Origin: Cytobacillus purgationiresistens
Lineage (GTDB): Bacteria > Bacillota > Bacilli > Bacillales > Cytobacillaceae
DNA: 64,000 bases
NCBI RefSeq assembly: GCF_030813235.1
Contig: NZ_JAUSUB010000007.1
Span: 172,815-236,814, forward strand
Direction: 5' to 3'
Part shown: positions 54,878-64,000 of the stretch, one piece after another
Layout: every line of letters starts with the position of its first letter
Numbering within the stretch: the first letter of the stretch is position 1
Made by a program: the position numbers and the translations under genes
Notes under the pieces: model-generated
Database searches by the model: none
Told to the model about the DNA's origin: nothing
Seen by the model: only the letters and a program-made list of their open reading frames with translations

Positions 54878-55649
54878 CTTTTTCAGCTCCTTCATCTTTA
54901 TATGGCTTGAAGTAAGAGCCTACTTCCAAATCTATGACACCTTTTTGATTTCCATCAAGCTGTGCAATGATAGAGGGATAGTGTGTCATTTTCTCAGCAA
55001 AACTTCTTAAAGAAGCAATGACTTCAAAACCGTCGTTCATATAGAGAGTAATATGATATTTATCCGTTTTCTTTGGCGTATGGTGAATTTCAGATATGGA
55101 ATTCTGTACCTCTTCAGGCAAACTTTCAAGCTCTTGAATCATTGTTTCTAGCGGATTCCCTTCAGAAAAACCAATTAGAATGGGTGCATTTGCAGGAATC
55201 TCCTCATTTGCTTGATTATCTAAAACTTTTCCATTCTCCAAAACGGGAAGATAACCTTTATCCTTCATAATATAGGCCATTCGTTTATATTCACTAACCT
55301 CTAAACTGACAGTATTGGGAAATTGAATTTTCACTTCAGCAGATTGCATTTCAGGAAGCCCTTTCAGTTGATTGATTACTTCCTTCTTATCCACCTTCCA
55401 AATATTCGTACTGTCATTTATTCCGCTTATTTTTATTATTTCTTCCTTACTGTAGATATTGTTCCCAAGAATCTCTATTTTTTTGATATTACTTAAAGGC
55501 GATTGGAAGTATATCACAAAAACAATTAAAATAAAAAATAATAAAAGAAGAAAAATAAGCCTCTTATTTGCTTTCTTTTTTCTTTGCTGCTTAAGTTTGG
55601 GAATACGATCCTCTAAGGAGACAACTTTGCTCTTTTCCAACCTCATCAC
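54849..55649 (-). CDS. divIB: Cell division protein DivIB (FtsQ)
   Basis: DivIB is a bitopic membrane protein that forms a complex with DivIC and FtsL to control septal wall synthesis. The 266 residues have a basic cytoplasmic start, one membrane helix (about 29-49), a POTRA domain (about 50-120, with IKKIEILGNNIYSKEEIIKI), a beta domain with AYIMKDKGYLPVLENGKVLD, and an acidic tail. The exact start is ambiguous (GTG/ATG pair next to GAGGTG). It overlaps ylxW by 29 bp. Confidence 0.95.
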   Translation of the reverse strand: MMRLEKSKVVSLEDRIPKLKQQRKKKANKRLIFLLLLFFILIVFVIYFQSPLSNIKKIEILGNNIYSKEEIIKISGINDSTNIWKVDKKEVINQLKGLPEMQSAEVKIQFPNTVSLEVSEYKRMAYIMKDKGYLPVLENGKVLDNQANEEIPANAPILIGFSEGNPLETMIQELESLPEEVQNSISEIHHTPKKTDKYHITLYMNDGFEVIASLRSFAEKMTHYPSIIAQLDGNQKGVIDLEVGSYFKPYKDEGAEKDEEGSEDVE

Positions 55650-55843
55650 CTCTAACCAAGCACGGTCATTTCTTTATCCTAAAAAGCCTGTCCACAATAA
55701 AAATTATTAGCCATTTAAGTAAACCAAGCGGAAAGTAAATGTTTGGTGCATCTATGTCTATCATCCTATTTTACGAATTCCAATTAGTATATCTAATGAA
55801 TGATTATATCACAATAACTGGAATGACGGATGCGTTTTAATCA

Positions 55844-56752
55844 TTACTTTCGACCTATTATTTCTACTTCCGTTTCAATTTTCACATCATATTTTGCAAA
55901 AACAGTATCTTTGGCATGCTCAATTAGTGCCACTACATCTGTAGCCGTTGCATTTCCTGTGTTAACAATGAAGTTTCCATGCATTTCTGAAATTTGTGCT
56001 CCGCCTATCGAATGACCTTTAAGTCCAGCAGATTCGATTAATTGTCCCGCATATTCAGGTAATGGGTTTCTAAATATACTCCCCGCACATGGCGAATTAT
56101 ATGGCTGCGTAGTTTTACGATAATCCTTATTTTTTTGCATTTCCGCGGAAATAAGATCTTTATCGCCTTCTGTCAATTTAAAGATGGCTTCTACCACGAT
56201 GCCCGGCCGTTTCTTTTGTAAAACAGAAGTGCGATAAGAAAAATCCATCTCTTCGTGATCAAGCCATTCCATTTTTCCATTAGGAAACAAGATGTATGCT
56301 TTTGTCAGCACCTTTGAAATATCTGATCCATGTGCACCAGCATTCATGTAGACTGCTCCACCAACAGAACCAGGAATCCCGCTGGCAAATTCTAAACCAG
56401 AGAATCCCTTGCGGCTAATTTGAGTTGCAAGTGCAACAAGCGGATATCCTCCGCCAACACGCAGTTGTCCATCGTCCAGCTCCATCTCGTTTAAACCGCG
56501 TCCAAGCTTAATCACAGCTCCCGCAATTCCATCATCAGATACGAGCAAATTAGAACCTCTTCCGATTGCAGTCCATTCTACTTGATTATCCACAAGGAGC
56601 TCCATCGTTTTTTGTAAGCCTTCAACCGATGAAGGTTCAATAAATATATCAGCTGGTCCACCGATTTTCATTGTTGTATGATTGGCTAGAGGCTCACCTT
56701 CCTTGACGATCCCTATATTTAAATCCTTTAGTTGATTGATTAATTCTGTCAT
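55844..56752 (-). CDS. murB: UDP-N-acetylenolpyruvoylglucosamine reductase
   Basis: MurB reduces UDP-GlcNAc enolpyruvate to UDP-MurNAc with NADPH and bound FAD. The 302-residue type II enzyme (short form) has the FAD-binding [16 protein letters not shown] and [12 protein letters not shown], the [15 protein letters not shown] segment and the catalytic serine in [12 protein letters not shown]. It lies 56 bp after murG and before divIB, as in B. subtilis. Confidence 0.97.
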   Translation of the reverse strand: MTELINQLKDLNIGIVKEGEPLANHTTMKIGGPADIFIEPSSVEGLQKTMELLVDNQVEWTAIGRGSNLLVSDDGIAGAVIKLGRGLNEMELDDGQLRVGGGYPLVALATQISRKGFSGLEFASGIPGSVGGAVYMNAGAHGSDISKVLTKAYILFPNGKMEWLDHEEMDFSYRTSVLQKKRPGIVVEAIFKLTEGDKDLISAEMQKNKDYRKTTQPYNSPCAGSIFRNPLPEYAGQLIESAGLKGHSIGGAQISEMHGNFIVNTGNATATDVVALIEHAKDTVFAKYDVKIETEVEIIGRK

Positions 56753-56808
56753 ACATACCGCCCTTTCTCTGTCTATTCTCTTATATTATGCAATTTTTTA
56801 TTGGCGGG

Positions 56809-57912
56809 CTACTTATTCTTTTTTGAAACTAGGTCCTTCATCATTGTATACATTCTGTCTGCTGAATCTGGTACCCCTATTTTCTTTGCAGCAACTTTCA
56901 TTTCTTTTACGATATCATCATTTGTCATAATACGATCAATTGCACCCACTAATTTACTGCCGGTTAAATCTTTCTCTAATAAAATTTTTGCAGCACCATG
57001 ATCGCTCAATGCTCTTGCATTTTTTTCTTGATGGTTATTTGTCACGTAGGGACTAGGGATTAATATACTTGGTATCCCAAGTGAAGTTAGTTCAGCTAAT
57101 GTAGTTGCCCCAGCACGAGTCACTGCAAGATCTGTTCCTGCCAACACCTCGGGCATATTGTGGATGAATGGCTTAATGACTATATTTTCTGGATTACCAG
57201 CAAGTTCCGCTTCTTTTTTAACCCCTTCATAATGAACTTCTCCAGTCACATATAAAATCTCATATGGCTTTGATGACAGTTGAGAAAGTGTTTGTAAAAC
57301 CGCGTTATTAATCGGTTTTGCACCACGGCTTCCTCCAAAAATAAGAACTGATTTCTTCGCTGGATCTAAACCGGCAGAAAGTTTTCCTTTTACCGCATTC
57401 TGTCCAAGTACTTCAGTTGCCCTTGGATTGCCAGTCATAACGACTTTATCTTTCGGGAAAAAGTTTGCTGCCTCTTCAAAGCAAACGGCAATTCGATCAA
57501 CATATCGGCTTAAAAATTTATTTGTAAGCCCAGGAACACTGTTTTGCTCATGAATAATTGTTGGGATGCCGAGCTTTGCAGCAGCATATACCACAGGACC
57601 GCATACATAGCCGCCAGTGCCAATAACTATATCCGCATCAAATTCCTTTAATAATCTTTTGCTATCTTTTACACCTTTTAAAAACCTCATGATTGTCTTC
57701 ACGTTTTCAAAGGAAAGTTTTCTCTTGAAACCAGTAATATGAATGGAGCTAAACGGAATGTTCTCTCTTGGAACAATGCTGCTTTCAAGCCCATTTTCAG
57801 TACCTATGTATAAAAATTCAGCATTTTTGTCATTTTTTTGTATCTCTCTAATTAGGGCAAGAGCTGGATAAATATGTCCACCAGTCCCACCGCCGCTCAC
57901 TGCGATTTTCAT
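56809..57912 (-). CDS. murG: MurG, lipid II-forming GlcNAc transferase
   Basis: MurG adds GlcNAc to lipid I on the inner membrane face, making lipid II. The 367-residue GT-B enzyme has the first glycine loop [44 protein letters not shown] in the C-terminal domain and [20 protein letters not shown] for UDP-GlcNAc. About 320 bp separate it from spoVE, so it probably has its own promoter. Confidence 0.97.
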   Translation of the reverse strand: MKIAVSGGGTGGHIYPALALIREIQKNDKNAEFLYIGTENGLESSIVPRENIPFSSIHITGFKRKLSFENVKTIMRFLKGVKDSKRLLKEFDADIVIGTGGYVCGPVVYAAAKLGIPTIIHEQNSVPGLTNKFLSRYVDRIAVCFEEAANFFPKDKVVMTGNPRATEVLGQNAVKGKLSAGLDPAKKSVLIFGGSRGAKPINNAVLQTLSQLSSKPYEILYVTGEVHYEGVKKEAELAGNPENIVIKPFIHNMPEVLAGTDLAVTRAGATTLAELTSLGIPSILIPSPYVTNNHQEKNARALSDHGAAKILLEKDLTGSKLVGAIDRIMTNDDIVKEMKVAAKKIGVPDSADRMYTMMKDLVSKKNK

Positions 57913-58203
57913 TCTTTCACCTCAAACAATGATTTAAAAACTAAGATGTGATTTAATCTCATTCTTTTTTTATTTCAATTATCTACGTTGCTCTATCCTA
58001 TTCTACTATATTTACATCTCAAGGAAGAAATGATAACCCATAATGTCATGCAATTGTAATGAAATTGGAAAATCGTCATCCTCGTTTAATGATGCAAAGG
58101 ATTCATACAATTCGCCTGATTAATAAGATATTCATTCATTTCCTTCCTTTGGTTAAAGCCATTTTTCCATCATTTTAGACTCATAATTACTACCTTTTCA
58201 AGC
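57913..58203. other. Intergenic region between spoVE and murG
   Basis: This AT-rich stretch of about 290 bp holds no gene I can support. As the spoVE terminator lies at its right end, it should hold the promoter of murG-murB-divIB. A weak candidate on the minus strand is TTACAA and TATCAT separated by 18 bp in the middle of the region, but it is not convincing. Confidence 0.35.
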
Positions 58204-58233
58204 AAAAAAATAAACCCTCTCACATAGGGTTTA
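58204..58233 (-). terminator. Rho-independent terminator of spoVE
   Basis: AAACCCT and AGGGTTT pair around ATGTGAG on the minus strand, a few bases after the spoVE stop codon, and are followed by ATTTTTTT. This would end the murE-to-spoVE transcript. Confidence 0.88.
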
Positions 58234-59334
58234 TTAGTACCGTGCATATCGACTAATATTTAATAAAACGCCAATGGCCATGAGCATCAATGTGAGAGAT
58301 GATCCTCCATAACTGAGAAATGGTAATGTGATGCCTGTTACTGGCATCAGCCCGGTGACAACCCCGATATTGATCATTACTTGAATAGCAACCATGGCAA
58401 TGATGCCTACAGCAAGGAAGCTCCCATATAAGTCCGGGGCACCAAGAGCAATCCTTATACCCCTCCATAACAAAAGTGCAAATAAAAGGATAACAAATGA
58501 ACCTCCAATAAAGCCAAGTTCCTCAGAAAGAATTGCAAAGATAAAATCCGTCTGCGGCTCAGGCAGATAAAAGAACTTTTGTCTGCTTTGACCAAGACCT
58601 AAACCAAATAACCCTCCTGGCCCGATTGCATATAAGGATTGTATGATCTGGAATCCACTGCCAAGCGGATCTTCCCACGGGTCTAAAAATGAAGTAATCC
58701 TTTTTATCCGATAAGGAGCCGACAACACTAACCCTATGAATCCAGCCACACCTATCAATCCCAAGACTGCAAAATGACTAACTCTTGCTCCAGCAACAAA
58801 TATCATCACGATACAAGTGCCGACCATAACAGTGCCTGTCCCCAGGTCAGGCTGGGCCATAATTAAGCCAAAAGCAAGAAAAACAAGTCCTAAAGAAGGA
58901 ATAAGTCCTTTCTTAAATGAAGTGATGAGCTTTTGCCTTTCTGATAAGTACTTGGCGAGAAAGGTAATCATCGCAAGCTTCATAAACTCAGATGGCTGGA
59001 TGGAAAAAGCGCCAACTCCTATCCAGCTTCTCGATCCGTTTCTGACATTCCCAATCCCCGGGACCAAAACGAGGAGTAAAAGAACAAAACAAACAATGAT
59101 AATTAACTTAGCCCAAGTACGCCATGTCCAATAATCAACATTCATTATAAAGAACATAGCAACTATTCCCACGACTGCGAAAAGCATTTGCCTTTTAGCA
59201 AAGAAAAACGAATCATCAAACTTATACTCCGCCCATATAGCGCTTGCACTATAGACCATTGTTAAACCAACGGCTAAAAGCAAGAGTGTGACAATTACTA
59301 AAATTAAATCGGGAGTTGTTTTTTTGGTTGGCAA
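58234..59334 (-). CDS. spoVE: SpoVE, SEDS-family spore peptidoglycan polymerase/flippase-type protein
   Basis: SpoVE is a SEDS protein (FtsW/RodA family) needed for spore cortex synthesis. With a TTG start at 59334, preceded by GAGGTG seven bases upstream, it is 366 residues, the B. subtilis length, and starts MPTKKTTPDLILVIVT. It has about ten membrane helices and the SEDS motifs RNGSRSWIGVGAFSIQPSEF, GSGFQIIQSLYAIGPGG and TGITLPFLSYGGSS. It could also serve as the vegetative FtsW if no other copy exists, but B. subtilis has separate genes. It follows murD by 150 bp. Confidence 0.94.
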   Translation of the reverse strand: MPTKKTTPDLILVIVTLLLLAVGLTMVYSASAIWAEYKFDDSFFFAKRQMLFAVVGIVAMFFIMNVDYWTWRTWAKLIIIVCFVLLLLVLVPGIGNVRNGSRSWIGVGAFSIQPSEFMKLAMITFLAKYLSERQKLITSFKKGLIPSLGLVFLAFGLIMAQPDLGTGTVMVGTCIVMIFVAGARVSHFAVLGLIGVAGFIGLVLSAPYRIKRITSFLDPWEDPLGSGFQIIQSLYAIGPGGLFGLGLGQSRQKFFYLPEPQTDFIFAILSEELGFIGGSFVILLFALLLWRGIRIALGAPDLYGSFLAVGIIAMVAIQVMINIGVVTGLMPVTGITLPFLSYGGSSLTLMLMAIGVLLNISRYARY

Positions 59335-59446
59335 ATCAACACACCTCAAATGCAAGTTTTAGGGCTTAAGAAAAAAATAAAAACTTCATTCTTATCTTAT
59401 ATAGCTAAAACATGCTGCGAATCTGCCTGAGTTGACCTTTGCTAAA

Positions 59447-59454
59447 ATAGTATG
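59447..59454 (-). promoter_or_regulatory. Possible sigma-E -10 element upstream of spoVE
   Basis: CATACTAT on the minus strand resembles the sigma-E -10 consensus CATACANT. It lies about 110 bp before the spoVE start. I did not find a clear -35 at the right distance. In B. subtilis spoVE is sigma-E dependent. Confidence 0.3.
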
Positions 59455-59484
59455 ATGCATCAGTTGATTCTACAGACAAGCCCT

Positions 59485-60837
59485 TTACTTAAGCTTATGC
59501 ACCGCCGCGATAAAAATGTCTCCTCTAACTTCAAAAGTTTTATACTGATCCCAACTAGCACAAGCAGGTGATAAAAGAATGACATCTCCTGGTTCTGAAA
59601 GCTGAAATGCTTCGGGCACCGCTTTTTCAACATTATCGACACGCTGAATCATTTTTATTCCTGATCTTTTTGCGATATCTTCAATTTTGGGTGCGGTTTG
59701 ACCAAATGTCACAATTGCCTTCACCTTGTTTAATGCAGGAATGAGCTCATCGAAGTCATTTCCTCGATCAAGTCCGCCTGCAAGTAAAACAATCGGTGCA
59801 TCAAAGGCTGCAAGTGCATTTTGTGTCGCTAATATATTTGTTGCTTTAGAATCATTATAAAATCTGCGTTCTTTCACTTCACCAATATATTGAAGTCTAT
59901 GTTTCACTCCAGCAAAACGATTTAACACCATATAAATGGCCTCATTATGTACGCCTAATAATTTAGCAGCAATGACCGAGGAAAGAATGTTTTCTAAATT
60001 ATGGGCTCCTGGAAGGACAATATCTTTTGTTTCCATGATTTTTTCGCCATTAAAACAAATCCAGCCATTTTCAACATACGCACCTTTGTCAAGCACTCTT
60101 TTGGTTGAAAAAGGAATAATGCTCGCCTTCGACTGTGTGGCTACTTTCATCACTTCATCCTGATCGGAATTAACAATAAAGTAATCACTTTCTGTTTGGT
60201 TGCGAGTGATGTTTGCCTTAGCAGCCACATACTCTTCTCTAGTTCCATGATAATCCAAATGAGCATCATACAGATTCGTCAGTATAGAAATTTTCGGTTT
60301 GAACTCGTCTATCCCCATTAATTGAAAGGACGAAAGCTCAATTACGATTGTATTCTTTGCGCTAGCCTCTTCAGCTACTACAGAAGCAACCGTCCCGATA
60401 TTACCAGCGATCAACGGAGCCTTATCCCCTGCTTCAAGTATATCTGCAAGCAAGGTGGTCGTGGTCGTTTTCCCATTCGTACCTGTAATCGCAACAAATG
60501 GTGCCTCTGATATTTGATAGGCCAATTCCACTTCCGTTAAAATAGGAATTCCTCGCTGAGTCGCTTCTTTAATCATTGGATTATGGTAAGGGATTCCAGG
60601 GTTTTTCACAATCAACTCGAATCCTTCGTCAAGAAGCTCCATTGGATGCCCCCCGCATATGACCGTGATCCCTTGTTCTAACAGATTTTGTGCTTCTGGG
60701 TTCTCAGATAATGGTTTATAATCATTAACGGTTACGAATGCTCCCAGCTTATGTAGAAGTGCTGCTGCCCCCACTCCGCTTTTTGCTAATCCTAACACCA
60801 GTATTTTTTTATGATGATAACGATTGACTTTTTTCAA
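59485..60837 (-). CDS. murD: UDP-N-acetylmuramoylalanine--D-glutamate ligase
   Basis: MurD adds D-glutamate to UDP-MurNAc-L-Ala. The 450-residue enzyme has the N-terminal Rossmann substrate domain (VLGLAKSGVGAAALLHKLGA), the ATP P-loop [12 protein letters not shown] (about 119-130), the central LTNLYDAHLDYHG and the C-terminal YNDSKATNILATQNAL. Its ATG is next to the mraY stop codon, giving tight coupling. Confidence 0.98.
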   Translation of the reverse strand: MKKVNRYHHKKILVLGLAKSGVGAAALLHKLGAFVTVNDYKPLSENPEAQNLLEQGITVICGGHPMELLDEGFELIVKNPGIPYHNPMIKEATQRGIPILTEVELAYQISEAPFVAITGTNGKTTTTTLLADILEAGDKAPLIAGNIGTVASVVAEEASAKNTIVIELSSFQLMGIDEFKPKISILTNLYDAHLDYHGTREEYVAAKANITRNQTESDYFIVNSDQDEVMKVATQSKASIIPFSTKRVLDKGAYVENGWICFNGEKIMETKDIVLPGAHNLENILSSVIAAKLLGVHNEAIYMVLNRFAGVKHRLQYIGEVKERRFYNDSKATNILATQNALAAFDAPIVLLAGGLDRGNDFDELIPALNKVKAIVTFGQTAPKIEDIAKRSGIKMIQRVDNVEKAVPEAFQLSEPGDVILLSPACASWDQYKTFEVRGDIFIAAVHKLK

Positions 60838-61812
60838 TTACATCCACACCTCTATATAGATTCCTAGGATTGCACAAAGCAGTCCAACTGTCCAAAATGT
60901 GACGACGACACGCCATTCAGACCATCCTACTAGTTCATAGTGATGGTGTAGAGGACTCATTCTAAACACTCTTTTACCTGTCGTTTTGAAAGAAATAACC
61001 TGAATGATAACAGAAAGTGTTTCAACCACAAATACGCCACCGATTATTAATAGAATAATCTCAAGCTTAGTCAAAATCGCAACTGCAGCAATGGCTCCAC
61101 CAAGGGCAAGCGATCCGGTATCTCCCATAAATACTTTAGCAGGGTGTGCATTAAACACTAGAAATCCAAGAACAGCTCCGACTACTGCTACAGAAAATAT
61201 GGATACTTCAAACAAGGATTGATTCCAAGCTAGGACAGCAAAGGCCCCAAATGCAATGGCAGCTGTACCTGACACAAGACCGTCAAGCCCATCCGTTAAG
61301 TTAACTGCATTAGAGAATCCTACAAGCCAGAAGATAATGAAGAGAGCGTAGCCCCATCCTAAATCAAAAGAGAAATCAGTTAATGGGATATGTATCTCTG
61401 TAGAAAATCCAGTTTGACTAATAACTAAATAAAAGATGATAGAAATAATGATTTGCCCAAGCAGCTTTTGCTTAGACGTAAGACCAAGATTTCTTTTTAA
61501 GGCTACTTTAATAAAATCATCAAGAAATCCTAATAGTCCGAAACCAAGGGTCACAAGCAGCAATAAATAGGTAGTGCTAGTTGGTTCAGAAAATTTCGCA
61601 GTCATAATCAATGTCGTTACTGCGATTGAAAGAAGAATCATGACCCCCCCCATCGTAGGTGTACCTGTTTTCTTAAGGTGAGATTGCGGTCCTTCTTCTC
61701 TTATGCTTTGACCGAACTTCAGTCTTCGTAAAAAAGGAATGAAGATTGGTGATAGTAAAACTGTAATTAAAAACCCTAATAAAATTGTAAAGAAGATTAC
61801 TTGCTCCATCAT
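60838..61812 (-). CDS. mraY: Phospho-N-acetylmuramoyl-pentapeptide transferase
   Basis: MraY moves the phospho-MurNAc-pentapeptide to undecaprenyl phosphate, making lipid I. The 324-residue integral membrane enzyme has ten hydrophobic helices, [17 protein letters not shown] with the catalytic aspartates, [21 protein letters not shown] and PLHHHYE. Its ATG overlaps the stop of the small Mur-like gene. The first two codons are both ATG; either may be used. Confidence 0.98.
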   Translation of the reverse strand: MMEQVIFFTILLGFLITVLLSPIFIPFLRRLKFGQSIREEGPQSHLKKTGTPTMGGVMILLSIAVTTLIMTAKFSEPTSTTYLLLLVTLGFGLLGFLDDFIKVALKRNLGLTSKQKLLGQIIISIIFYLVISQTGFSTEIHIPLTDFSFDLGWGYALFIIFWLVGFSNAVNLTDGLDGLVSGTAAIAFGAFAVLAWNQSLFEVSIFSVAVVGAVLGFLVFNAHPAKVFMGDTGSLALGGAIAAVAILTKLEIILLIIGGVFVVETLSVIIQVISFKTTGKRVFRMSPLHHHYELVGWSEWRVVVTFWTVGLLCAILGIYIEVWM

Positions 61813-62258
61813 TCCTCATCACATCCTTGCTGTTGAATAAATGAGAATGAATCAAATCGTGAGCCTATTATCTTTTTCATTCTTTTAGTTTGGATCTCAT
61901 CTTTATTTGAGAACATTAGCTTTGTTTCAGTGAGCTGTTCTCCGTCAGTCTGTTGTAATTTATTCACATATACATTCATCATATCCTCTAAACCTTTCAA
62001 TAAGTCATTTGTAAAAAGGATTGGAAAATGATTAGGGGTAAAAGCAGGCAGTTTTTCTCCAGCTTTCCATACCGCAGCTACCGCACCATTTTCCAATGCC
62101 TGTTTTAAGTCTGGTATTTCTTCTTCAATCGGAATATATAATCCCTTCCCCTGTATCAGCTTTGAGGAAGTGGCAATCAAACGAAAAATCAATTCTTCAT
62201 TCTGAACGCCAGCCCGATTAGGGAATATGGACATCAAGTCTCCATACGTTAAATGCAT
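61809..62258 (-). CDS. Stand-alone Mur-ligase N-terminal-like protein (MurF-type)
   Basis: This 149-residue protein has no full-length homologue that I recognise. Residues about 28-102 fit the N-terminal UDP-MurNAc-binding domain of MurF/MurE: an [17 protein letters not shown] segment in place of the DSR-x-GxLF motif, [10 protein letters not shown], and [19 protein letters not shown] just where the domain usually ends. It then diverges, and neither the ATP-binding GTNGKTT motif nor the C-terminal ligase domain follows. The frame is intact, has GAGGAG seven bases before its ATG (inside the end of murE), and its stop overlaps the mraY start, so it appears expressed. In many bacteria murF lies exactly here. 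It may be a shrunken murF or a regulatory relative; I do not assign a function. Confidence 0.72.
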   Translation of the reverse strand: MHLTYGDLMSIFPNRAGVQNEELIFRLIATSSKLIQGKGLYIPIEEEIPDLKQALENGAVAAVWKAGEKLPAFTPNHFPILFTNDLLKGLEDMMNVYVNKLQQTDGEQLTETKLMFSNKDEIQTKRMKKIIGSRFDSFSFIQQQGCDEE

Positions 62259-62259
62259 T

Positions 62260-63720
62260 CTATCGCTCCTCAATTGCAGCTTTCGCTACAAGTCGATCAT
62301 CAAAATCCAATATTCTATCTCCAATTTGCTGATAGGTTTCATGGCCTTTTCCTGCAATTAAAATAACATCTCCAGCCTGCGCATTATGCACTGCCTCACG
62401 AATAGCTTCTTTGCGATCGACTATCACTTTATAAGAATGTCCCTCAACGCCAGCTTCCATATCCTTAAGAATGGCTTCTGGATCTTCACTGCGAGGATTA
62501 TCCGATGTAAAGATTGGATCTGTACTATATTTACAAGCAATTTCTGCCATGATAGGACGCTTAGATCGGTCTCTATCTCCACCGCAGCCAACGATAGAGA
62601 AAATTCTCTTTTCCGCAAATTGCTGGACTGTTTTTAACGCATTCTCAAGACTATCCGGCGTATGGGAGTAATCAACTATTACAGAAAAATCTTGGCCGGC
62701 ATCCACCGTTTCAAATCTGCCTGAAACTCCTTTGACATCCTCAACAGATCGGATAATGCTCTCCATTGGGATGTTTGAAGCAAATGCTGCTGTAATACTC
62801 GCTAGTACATTATATACACTAAACTTACCAATCAGCTTCATATTTAACGAATAACTGCCTACTGGTGTGGACATATCAAAATTTGTTCCCGATGAAGTCA
62901 TTTTTATGTGAGTTGCACGGAAATCTGCGTCCTGATCAATTCCATAAGTTAATACATAAGCTGAAGTTGACTTTTCATAGTCATATGAAGCTGCATCATC
63001 TGCATTTAAGATTGCATATTTGGGACGTTCATAATGAAAGGCATTACCGAGCTGAGCGAAAAGCAAACCTTTGGCTCTTCTATATTCATCCATTGTTTGA
63101 TGATAATCTAAATGATCCTGAGTTAAGTTAGTAAACACAGCAATGTCATAATCACAGCCATGAACCCTACCCTCATCCAATGAATGAGAAGAAACCTCCA
63201 TAACTGCAGTGGTTACACCTGCATCCTTCATTTGTTTAAAAGTACGCTGAAGGGTTAGGCTTTCTGGAGTTGTATTTTTTACTTCAAATGTTTCATCACC
63301 AATTTTCGTATACATCGTGCCAATTAAACCTGTTTGTTGACCGGCATCTGCTAAAATTTTATCAATGATATGGCTGGTCGTCGTTTTTCCATTTGTACCG
63401 GTTACACCAATTAAATGCATTTTCTGACTCGGATGGCCGTAAAAAGCATCAGCAAGAAGTGCCATAGCCCGCCTTGTACTTTTTACCACGATTACAGGTA
63501 CTGGGAGATTTAAATCTCTTTCTGCAATGACAGCGACTGCGCCTTTTTCAATTGCCGAAGCAGCAAAATTATGGCCGTCCACTGTATACCCTTTAATACA
63601 TACAAATAAGCTTCCCTCTACCACTTTTCGATTATCATTTTCGATTGAGGTAATCTCTAAATTTTCCCCATCATATATGAGATATGGCTGCAATTTAAGC
63701 AGCAATGTATGTAGATTCAT
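62260..63720 (-). CDS. murE: UDP-MurNAc-L-Ala-D-Glu--meso-diaminopimelate ligase
   Basis: MurE adds the third peptide residue, here meso-diaminopimelate. The 486-residue enzyme has the N-terminal domain ([18 protein letters not shown]), the P-loop [14 protein letters not shown] (105-118), the central [15 protein letters not shown] and [12 protein letters not shown], whose DNPR motif is typical of DAP-specific enzymes, matching a Bacillus-type wall. It begins the murE to spoVE unit in this window; the penicillin-binding gene spoVD expected upstream lies outside the window. Confidence 0.98.
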   Translation of the reverse strand: MNLHTLLLKLQPYLIYDGENLEITSIENDNRKVVEGSLFVCIKGYTVDGHNFAASAIEKGAVAVIAERDLNLPVPVIVVKSTRRAMALLADAFYGHPSQKMHLIGVTGTNGKTTTSHIIDKILADAGQQTGLIGTMYTKIGDETFEVKNTTPESLTLQRTFKQMKDAGVTTAVMEVSSHSLDEGRVHGCDYDIAVFTNLTQDHLDYHQTMDEYRRAKGLLFAQLGNAFHYERPKYAILNADDAASYDYEKSTSAYVLTYGIDQDADFRATHIKMTSSGTNFDMSTPVGSYSLNMKLIGKFSVYNVLASITAAFASNIPMESIIRSVEDVKGVSGRFETVDAGQDFSVIVDYSHTPDSLENALKTVQQFAEKRIFSIVGCGGDRDRSKRPIMAEIACKYSTDPIFTSDNPRSEDPEAILKDMEAGVEGHSYKVIVDRKEAIREAVHNAQAGDVILIAGKGHETYQQIGDRILDFDDRLVAKAAIEER

Positions 63721-63892
63721 AGAAATCCATTCCTCTCGTTACTAAAACTTCTCTAATTTAACCTTACGATATATCCGGACTACATATTCCCCGTTCTTTA
63801 AATAGAGAATAGGCGTATTATATTTTACATGATTTATTGATATTTAGCTATTTGTTTATAAATATTACACTAAAAAACACGTATATAACAAC

Positions 63893-64000
63893 AAGAAAGG
63901 CGGAAGGGCCTCGCTCAGCCCCGACAAGCTTATGGTGCGAAGGAAATGAAGGTGCTCTTTCCTTCAGTTCCTTCGTGACTTAAGACCTCGAGGGGCTAGG
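63893..64000 (+). repeat. Dispersed repeat element, copy C (cut by the window edge)
   Basis: The last 108 bp start with AAGAAAGGCGGAAGGGCC and continue with CGCTCAGCCCCGACAAGC, then a strong hairpin (CGAAGGAAATGAAGG and CCTTCAGTTCCTTCG, one mismatch) and CGAGGGGCTAGG. This fits the layout of copy A, whose core has ACCCCCGACAAGC and GGGGGTAGG. The final GCGCTGGAGC end is beyond the window. It lies upstream of murE. Confidence 0.7.

Noticed and set aside
59460..59642. 60-codon minus-strand open frame at the end of murD
   Set aside because: It is an out-of-frame shadow of murD with no start signal.

Overview
The window looks like a chromosomal core segment from a low-GC, endospore-forming member of the Bacillaceae. 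Protein sequences and gene order closely follow the Bacillus subtilis block from yloV (fakA) through the pyr operon, the ylm/divIVA region, spoIIG, the fts genes and mur/spoVE. Sporulation genes (spoVM, spoIIGA, sigE, sigG, spoVE), a PyrR-regulated pyrimidine operon and a T-box in front of ileS all fit this. Only rpmB and rqcH read rightwards; every other gene reads leftwards, so operons run from high to low coordinates. I see no rRNA, tRNA, insertion sequence, prophage or CRISPR array.

Layout. 1-3001: fakA (cut by the left edge), yloU, rpmB (opposite strand), the 26-residue spoVM, and thiN. 3099-4429: a decayed FAD monooxygenase gene inserted between thiN and rpe. 4615-16522: rpe, rsgA, prkC, prpC, rlmN, rsmB, fmt, def, priA, coaBC (translation, cell-envelope signalling, replication restart, CoA). 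16716-21661: rpoZ, gmk, remA, yloC and the P-type calcium ATPase yloB. 21869-25459: rqcH, then an intergenic array of about sixteen 51-bp tandem repeats, then a NERD-domain gene; this is the most accessory part. 25535-37534: pyrR-pyrP-pyrB-pyrC-carA-carB-pyrK-pyrD-pyrF-pyrE with a promoter and three PyrR attenuators. 37538-42852: rluD-type synthase, lspA, a DksA-like gene, ileS with T-box. 42849-46873: divIVA, ylmH, ylmG, sepF, ylmE, ylmD, ylmC. 47023-49980: sigG, sigE, spoIIGA and the spoIIG promoter. 50165-63720: ftsZ, ftsA, sbp, ylxX, ylxW, divIB, murB, murG, spoVE, murD, mraY, a small Mur-ligase-like gene, murE.

How it fits together. The right half builds and positions the septum: lipid I/II precursors (MurE, MurD, MraY, MurG), the SpoVE flippase/polymerase-family protein, DivIB, FtsA, FtsZ, SepF and DivIVA. 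The same neighbourhood encodes the mother-cell and forespore sigma factors that act after asymmetric division. The middle makes UMP from carbamoyl phosphate under PyrR control. The left half supplies translation, modification and quality-control factors.

Less expected features are: an intact stand-alone protein resembling only the N-terminal substrate domain of MurF, between murE and mraY; the 51-bp array; a dispersed 130-150 bp repeat family with three copies, two of them inside operons (in the pyrB leader and between spoIIGA and sigE); and a DksA-like protein that keeps two of four zinc cysteines. I did not find a clearly new multi-gene system; most of the window is conserved core genome.
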